37,976 bases of DNA from a bacterium (GTDB taxonomy: Bacteria > Armatimonadota > Zipacnadia > Zipacnadales > Zipacnadaceae), in assembly GCA_030603495.1 (NCBI GenBank), contig JAUVXR010000025.1, forward strand, positions 1-37,976, in the 5' to 3' direction. Below the pieces are notes generated by a model. It saw only the letters and a program-made list of their open reading frames with translations. It did no database searches and was not told the DNA's origin. Positions 33,043-37,976 of the stretch are shown piece by piece (the stretch's first letter is position 1; every line of letters starts with the position of its first letter). Position numbers and translations under genes: made by a program.

Positions 33043-34647
33043 CTAGATGCCTCGGGCGGCGCGGAAGCCTTTTAGCCATTGCCCAAACGTGGTCTGGTTT
33101 AGGCCTCGCCGCATTAGAGCCGATTCTTCTGGAGTTACGAACCGCAGGAGCCACAGCAGGACAGCGTAGGCCGCATAGGCACACAAACCCACCACGGCTG
33201 TTGTCAGCAAGCTCTCAATGCTGGCAATGTCTCTGATAAGGGCAACTGTGGCGCTAACAACAGATGCGGCGATAAGAATCTTCCCCAGCGCGGCCCACGG
33301 AAACCACACGAGAGTGCACCCCGTACATCTGCGCAGCAGCACGAGAGAACTACACCATCCCACCAACTGAGTTATTGCCATGGCCAAGGCTGCACCAACG
33401 GCCCCATATCTGGGTATCAGGAGAAGATTGAGACCGACACTTGATGCCATACCTAAACCCATGACAATGCCCTGGTAGCCGCTACGGCCGAGGCCCGCCA
33501 CCAGAGACAGATAAATGACTACGCTCACTCCTCTCACAGCAAAAACGGGGCCAAGCACAGATAGTGCGGGGGCACCCCGCGCGTACTCGACGCCATAAAC
33601 GCCGCCGAGCAGTTGCTGACGGAGCAGGGCGATTCCTATGCCAAGGGGGACCAACGTGCCAGCAAAGTACTTCAGCAAGAATGAAAAACTCTTCCGTGCG
33701 GACTCGGTGCCGCCGGACGTATATCCAGCTGTAACTGCGGGAAACAGCACTGCCCGAAGCAGGTTAGGGATAACCATGATTGCTGAAGCAATGGCTAAGC
33801 TGGCCCGATAGTAGCTGAGCTCGTGAATGTCGCGTATCATTCCTAAGAACACAGTGTCAAACCATGAGAGCACGAAGTAGCCTGCTTCACCCGCAGCCAG
33901 AGGCAGCCCGAACTTGAACGCAGAAACGAGTTCCGAACAGATCAGCTGGCGGCTGGCGTCTCGTTTGGCCAGCGCCGGGATTTGTCGGGCGCTCAGCTCA
34001 GCAGCCAGCCATGCCACCCCCGAGCTCAAGGCCAGCGCCAGACATACTCCGGAAACCCCCCACTCTAACCTGAGGAACAAGTATACGAGTGCTGCGACTG
34101 AGATTGACCGCGTGATGCTGACGTAGAAGTAGTAGTTCCACTTCTGCAGCCCGGCGAAGACTGCCAGAATCATTACACTAACGCCGGCCAGCAACACACT
34201 TAGTGAGTACGCCTGGATGGGCCCCTCAAGCGCGTTTTGATGGAAAATGACTCGGGAAAGCCAGCCGGCCGAAAGGGCAAGCGCAATCGCACCTGCGGCG
34301 CCTGCTATCATTCGGTGAGTTCGAAGAGCCCGGTATAGGGCTGAAATTCTCCCAGTCTCACCTCGAGCGTCGTGCTGGGCAGCCGCCCTTGTGGCGCTGA
34401 CGGTCGTTCCGAGATTGATCAACATATGGACGAAACCGACGGCTGCGCCAGCCAATGCCACAAGCCCATATCGGCCGGGTCCTAGGCCCCGGCCACTCAT
34501 CACATTCACTAACAACCCCGAAGCCACTTCCACCGGCGCAGCCAGGGCTTTATAGCCTAGTCCCGCCAGTATCGTCCCAAGCTGAGGGGATGTGGCATCA
34601 TCAGATTCGCTCAGGTTCACTGCAGCTTGGCCTTCTGTCTTGCTCAT
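33043..34647 (-). CDS. MOP/Wzx-type polysaccharide flippase
   Basis: The 534-residue protein is hydrophobic throughout with about 12-14 membrane segments, and an N-lobe like that of Wzx/MVIN transporters (ILAGLGYKALAAPVEVASGLLVN, GLGPGRYGLVALAGA). It has the paired-half layout of MOP-superfamily flippases, with a central loop near FSFLLKYFAGTLV. It should move the lipid-linked repeat across the inner membrane for polymerisation by the Wzy-like gene at the right end. The ribosome site is weak. It lies 40 bases upstream of the GT4 gene that follows it. Confidence 0.9.
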   Translation of the reverse strand: MSKTEGQAAVNLSESDDATSPQLGTILAGLGYKALAAPVEVASGLLVNVMSGRGLGPGRYGLVALAGAAVGFVHMLINLGTTVSATRAAAQHDARGETGRISALYRALRTHRMIAGAAGAIALALSAGWLSRVIFHQNALEGPIQAYSLSVLLAGVSVMILAVFAGLQKWNYYFYVSITRSISVAALVYLFLRLEWGVSGVCLALALSSGVAWLAAELSARQIPALAKRDASRQLICSELVSAFKFGLPLAAGEAGYFVLSWFDTVFLGMIRDIHELSYYRASLAIASAIMVIPNLLRAVLFPAVTAGYTSGGTESARKSFSFLLKYFAGTLVPLGIGIALLRQQLLGGVYGVEYARGAPALSVLGPVFAVRGVSVVIYLSLVAGLGRSGYQGIVMGLGMASSVGLNLLLIPRYGAVGAALAMAITQLVGWCSSLVLLRRCTGCTLVWFPWAALGKILIAASVVSATVALIRDIASIESLLTTAVVGLCAYAAYAVLLWLLRFVTPEESALMRRGLNQTTFGQWLKGFRAARGI

Positions 34648-34677
34648 ATTGAATCGTTTCGTTGCCTTCCCGAGCGC

Positions 34678-35961
34678 CTAGAGCGTGAGACTCTTGGCGA
34701 TGGATAGTACCTCGCGAGCGGTTATCTCCCAGGTATGCGATTTGCTCACCCAGTCGTGGGCTGCTTCTCCCAGGCGATCGCGCAACGTCGGCGACTGAGA
34801 GAGCGCAACCACGGCCTTGGCCAACGCAACGGGATCTTCCGGCGGGACCAGGATTCCCGTTACCCCGTCCCGGATCACCTCTTCTAGCTGACCAACACTC
34901 GAGGCAATCACTGGCTTGGCCATACACATATACTCAAAGACCTTTATTGGAGAGAAGTAGAAGGTCGCTAACTTCGGGTGCGGCGCAACTGCAATGTCCA
35001 TCACAGAGATGTAGTCAGGTATCTGCTCGTAGTCCACAGCTCCCACAAAAATGGCCTCGATACCACAGAGCTGCGACTGTCGTTCAAACTCCAACCGCCG
35101 GGGACCATCTCCTACGGCCAGCAGGCATAGGTCTGCGGCATCCGCGCCCGCAATTTTCAGTGCCCCAATCAGCGTGGCAACGTCATGCCACGCCTTCATA
35201 GTGCCGACAAAGCCGATAACGGTCTTCCCGTTCAGCCCCAGTTGAGATTGAAGCGAGGGCGAGCAGATTGTCGGATCGAATAGCCCCGGAGCGACACCGT
35301 TGGGAACGACGTGCAGCTTCTTGCTGGCGAACGGATGCGCCTTCAGGAGCCAGTCGGCGAGCTGTTCCGACACGCATACCGCTGCGTCAGACGATGCCAG
35401 GACCGCGGTCTCCCAGCCCAGAAGAGCCTTCTTGAATAGCCGTCCCCGGTCCGGAAATTCAAGCGCGAATGGCGCGTTGAACTCTATCAGGACTGGGACG
35501 TGCAAAACCTTGCCAAGCTTTGGCCCGACCAGGCTGAATAGCGACGCCCGTTCGTATACCAGATCAACACGGCGATCACCGAGGGCGTTGAGAACCATAC
35601 GACGGAACTGCCACAAGCGCATTCGCCGGGCGGCGTAGTCTAACGCGGTGGCAACTGACCTCAATGGGAGCCGGGAGTCAGTAGTTTTTGCTCCGGTCCG
35701 CTGAGAACGCGAGTCAACTGGATGCGCCCCTGGACGTGGAAACCAACTCCTGAGCCATTCCCGTAATCGGAGTTTGGGCGCGAATACGTGAAGCTGTACC
35801 CGCTTGGACAACCGCGCCGGCCCGCCTGCATTTGCGCAGCACAGGGTGACGTGGTGCCCCAGTGAGGCAAATGTCTCACACATCTGCCGCACGTGCACCG
35901 AGGATCCGCTCCGTCCCAATACATCCACCTCCCAATCCGCACAGACGTAAAGTATGTGCAT
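34678..35961 (-). CDS. Family 4 glycosyltransferase
   Basis: The 427-residue GT-B enzyme has ILYVCADWEVDVLGRSGSSVHVRQM in the N-lobe, a variable insert of about 60 residues (near 75-130), then VVPNGVAPGLF, GFVGTMKAWHDVATLI and a C-lobe site in PHPKLATFYFSPIKVFEYMCMAKPVIAS. The acidic pair is less regular than in the neighbouring GT4 genes. GGAGA 9 bases before the ATG supports the start. It belongs to the same operon, 13 bases after the next GT4 gene. The sugar is unknown. Confidence 0.9.
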   Translation of the reverse strand: MHILYVCADWEVDVLGRSGSSVHVRQMCETFASLGHHVTLCCANAGGPARLSKRVQLHVFAPKLRLREWLRSWFPRPGAHPVDSRSQRTGAKTTDSRLPLRSVATALDYAARRMRLWQFRRMVLNALGDRRVDLVYERASLFSLVGPKLGKVLHVPVLIEFNAPFALEFPDRGRLFKKALLGWETAVLASSDAAVCVSEQLADWLLKAHPFASKKLHVVPNGVAPGLFDPTICSPSLQSQLGLNGKTVIGFVGTMKAWHDVATLIGALKIAGADAADLCLLAVGDGPRRLEFERQSQLCGIEAIFVGAVDYEQIPDYISVMDIAVAPHPKLATFYFSPIKVFEYMCMAKPVIASSVGQLEEVIRDGVTGILVPPEDPVALAKAVVALSQSPTLRDRLGEAAHDWVSKSHTWEITAREVLSIAKSLTL

Positions 35962-35974
35962 GCAGGTGCTTCTC

Positions 35975-37189
35975 CTAAGATGTCCGCTCAGTACAGCTAT
36001 GCTCTTCGAACAAGTCCAATAGCTGGCTTGCCGACGTGTTACTGTTAAACTCAGAGACTACCTTTCGCCGCCCACCCGCACCGAGTTGTGCGCGGACCTC
36101 GGGCTGTTCAATCAGCCGCCTCAACGCCACCGTTAAAGCCTCAACACTCCCGGGCGGAACGAGAACTCCCGAGCTACCGTCATCAATCAGCTCCGGTATC
36201 CCAGTAATCTGTGTGCTCACGACAGGGAGCCCGGTCGCCATAGCTTCCATTAGGGAAACCGGGATGCCGTCCCGGTCACCGCTGGAATCAATTACACAGG
36301 GAAGGGCAAAAAGATGTGCGGCGTGGAGCTCCTCCAATACCGTTTCCTGTGAACAGTCACCGACAAATTCTATGCAGTCGGTTAGGTGCATTTCGGCAAC
36401 AAGGCGGAGTAGGCTGGGGTAGTCGGGGCCATTGCCGATGAGTTTGCAGTGAAAGGGGACTCCGAGTCTCTTAAGAACGGCGCAGGCCCGGATGAGGACA
36501 GCGATGCCCTTCTTGGGTATGAACCTGGCAACACACAGAATTGTCGGCACCTCCGTAGCTGGTCGCTTCACGGGGCGGAACTTCTCCACATCTACTCCGC
36601 AGTGAACCACATATACCGGCGTATTCCCCAGAGGAATATTGCGGTAGATGAACTCCCGGTTGAAACCAGAAACGGTCACGATGAAGGCAGCAGAGCCTGC
36701 TACTCGGGCCAAGGTAGAGTCGTAGACAAATAGGTCGGCAGCGTGAACGGTGAGGCTGAAGGGGATTCCCGTAATCGCAGAGACGTGGTAGGCAGCCAGA
36801 GCAGCATCAAAAGCAAAGTGAGCATGCATATGCACGACCCGTTGGAAAATCACTCGCGACGCGATGGCAGGTGAGAAGAATAGGGCCTGCTTGCCGCCAT
36901 GACGCCTGGCGTGGTGAAGCCACCGCATATATCGCACTGGATTGCGCAAAGCCGCCCCCGTGAGTAGGCATGCGTTACGACCCGGGTGATCCGCCGCATA
37001 CCACGTTTTCCTCGCCCACTGCTCTGCGACAGTGTGTCGGGGTGCAGAGGGAGGATGAGTCAGCGAGATGCTGCATACATCTGTGCCTAACTCCTTTAGT
37101 GCCGACATCTCTTGGGTGACAAATGTCTCGGATAGCTTGGGGAATGCTTCGTTTATGTAGGCTATTCGAATTGCTGACATAATCTCCAC
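35975..37189 (-). CDS. Family 4 glycosyltransferase (EPS AmsK/WcaL-like)
   Basis: The 404-residue GT-B enzyme opens with IAYINEAFPKLSETFVTQEM, the N-terminus typical of colanic/amylovoran WcaL/AmsK-type transferases. It contains HMHAHFAFDAALAA, VVHCGVDVEKF, FIPKKGIAVLI and ALPCVIDSSGDRDGIPVSLMEAMATGLPVVST, giving the E-x7-E-like donor site. It extends an exopolysaccharide repeat. A GTG at 37189 and an ATG at 37180 are both possible starts; the Shine-Dalgarno does not decide between them. It is separated by 82 bases from the ligase gene upstream. Confidence 0.91.
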   Translation of the reverse strand: MEIMSAIRIAYINEAFPKLSETFVTQEMSALKELGTDVCSISLTHPPSAPRHTVAEQWARKTWYAADHPGRNACLLTGAALRNPVRYMRWLHHARRHGGKQALFFSPAIASRVIFQRVVHMHAHFAFDAALAAYHVSAITGIPFSLTVHAADLFVYDSTLARVAGSAAFIVTVSGFNREFIYRNIPLGNTPVYVVHCGVDVEKFRPVKRPATEVPTILCVARFIPKKGIAVLIRACAVLKRLGVPFHCKLIGNGPDYPSLLRLVAEMHLTDCIEFVGDCSQETVLEELHAAHLFALPCVIDSSGDRDGIPVSLMEAMATGLPVVSTQITGIPELIDDGSSGVLVPPGSVEALTVALRRLIEQPEVRAQLGAGGRRKVVSEFNSNTSASQLLDLFEEHSCTERTS

Positions 37190-37271
37190 AATGGAACTGC
37201 CTGTCGCCCGCAGTCGTCGGTGCTAGGCCACCAAGGCGGAATGTACTTGGACTGCCCGCGGCAGTCCGCTA

Positions 37272-37976
37272 TCAAGTGTGCTCGCGCTCATTCGCTGATG
37301 AGTACCGACAGGAAGCCCACCCAGTCGCTACCACACATGCAGACAGCGTCATGTAGACGATGCCTGGGGTCGGATTCATCATGAACCCAAAAGGCTCGCC
37401 GTCGAAGAGCATGGTCACAGAGTACGCCAACCATCCTGAAGCCAGCCCAACGAACAGCCAGTTAACCCCCGCGAGGTTGGCGCGCCTTGCTAAGTGCCCA
37501 AAGGCGCGCCGGGCAACGAATAGCACGAAACTCATGAACCCGGCCAGTGCAATCAATCCGGACTCCGCACCAATTTGCAGATATGCATTATGCGAGTGCC
37601 CCGAGAAGTGTTGGTAGGATGGCAGAGGTCGCCCATATTGACCGTATGCGTCCCCGAACATGTCGACCCCCACGCCAAACAGGGGATGCGCAATCGTCAT
37701 GCGAAACGCTGCTTGCCAAAGATACCAGCGAGCTTCCGAATACGCGACCACGGGGTTCGATATGAATAACCCCGTGGCCATGCGCCAGTGGGAAGGCCAA
37801 ATAAGGTAAGAGATTCCACCCAGTCCGACCAAACCCACCGCAGCTATGACCATCCAACTGCGACGTCTTGTCGTTGTGGCCAGACCCAGAGCCGCCGCAT
37901 GCGCACGGATTTGATCTCGTTTGTATCGCACGAGCTGAACAACCCCTTGAGCGCATTGCAGGGCTTTGCTACGCTG
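37272..37976 (-). CDS. O-antigen ligase/polymerase (WaaL/Wzy-like), 5' partial at window edge
   Basis: The frame is open to the right edge with no start needed at 37931, so this is the C-terminal 234 residues of a larger membrane protein (family usual size 400-450). It holds RWYLWQAAFRMTIAHPLFGVGVDMFGDAYGQYG followed by HFSGHSHNAYLQIGAESGLIALAGF, the conserved outer loop of O-antigen ligase/polymerase (Wzy_C), with its catalytic Arg- and His-containing blocks. Two to three further helices follow. It should polymerise or ligate lipid-linked repeats at the outer face of the inner membrane, downstream of the flippase encoded at 33043. Confidence 0.9.
   Translation of the reverse strand, partial: QRSKALQCAQGVVQLVRYKRDQIRAHAAALGLATTTRRRSWMVIAAVGLVGLGGISYLIWPSHWRMATGLFISNPVVAYSEARWYLWQAAFRMTIAHPLFGVGVDMFGDAYGQYGRPLPSYQHFSGHSHNAYLQIGAESGLIALAGFMSFVLFVARRAFGHLARRANLAGVNWLFVGLASGWLAYSVTMLFDGEPFGFMMNPTPGIVYMTLSACVVATGWASCRYSSANEREHT

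Noticed and set aside
1-37976. CRISPR arrays, tRNA/rRNA genes, insertion sequences
   Set aside because: Reading for spaced direct repeats, transposase motifs and cloverleaf-like sequence gave nothing credible; a covariance-model search was not possible here.

Overview
The window is about 38 kb of GC-moderate bacterial DNA, densely coded, with short gaps, clear Shine-Dalgarno sequences and several GTG/TTG starts. The left edge carries the end of an SLH-type outer-membrane porin that finishes in a terminal Phe, so the host should be a diderm. SLH-anchored porins are known from Cyanobacteria, Deinococcota, Negativicutes, Armatimonadota and similar lineages. The mix of a MtaA-like URO-D protein, many SDRs, a family-2 amidohydrolase and a GH29 fucosidase suggests an uncultured Armatimonadota-like or related carbohydrate-degrading organism. 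That assignment is inference. No rRNA, tRNA, CRISPR array or insertion sequence was seen.

Region A (1-1791) is the 3' part of the porin gene (SLH tail, 13 collagen-type Gly-X-Y triplets, coiled coil, barrel), closed by a strong intrinsic terminator.

Region B (about 2080-13370) is a catabolic patch. On the minus strand an E1-alpha/E1-beta/aldehyde dehydrogenase operon starts from a consensus-like promoter at 5563-5591, with an SDR gene divergent from it. A second minus-strand block holds a broken SDR start, a complete SDR, a URO-D/MtaA-like protein, another SDR and an M24 peptidase-like protein. An amidohydrolase (minus) and a cytoplasmic GH29 alpha-L-fucosidase (plus) are divergent around a 507-bp spacer. 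Fucosidase, lactonase-type amidohydrolase, several SDRs and an ALDH together resemble parts of a non-phosphorylative deoxy-sugar pathway, but no sugar-acid dehydratase is present, so this is a hypothesis.

Region C (13503-37976, all minus strand) looks like one very long polysaccharide operon read from right to left. It runs O-antigen ligase/polymerase (cut by the window edge), two GT4 enzymes, a Wzx/MOP flippase, GT4, a GH88/GH105-like uronyl hydrolase, a GT-C membrane transferase, a DPM1-like GT2, a DUF362 protein, an alpha/alpha-toroid protein resembling polysaccharide lyases, a second GT-C protein, two methyltransferases, a tandem pair of TuaH-like transferases, GT4, a CapK/PaaK-like adenylate-forming enzyme, an ExoA-like GT2 and a class III aminotransferase. 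The content fits assembly, flipping and polymerisation of a methylated surface polysaccharide or O-antigen. The unusual element is the pair of alpha/alpha-barrel polysaccharide-cleaving candidates, both without signal peptides, translationally coupled inside a biosynthetic operon.
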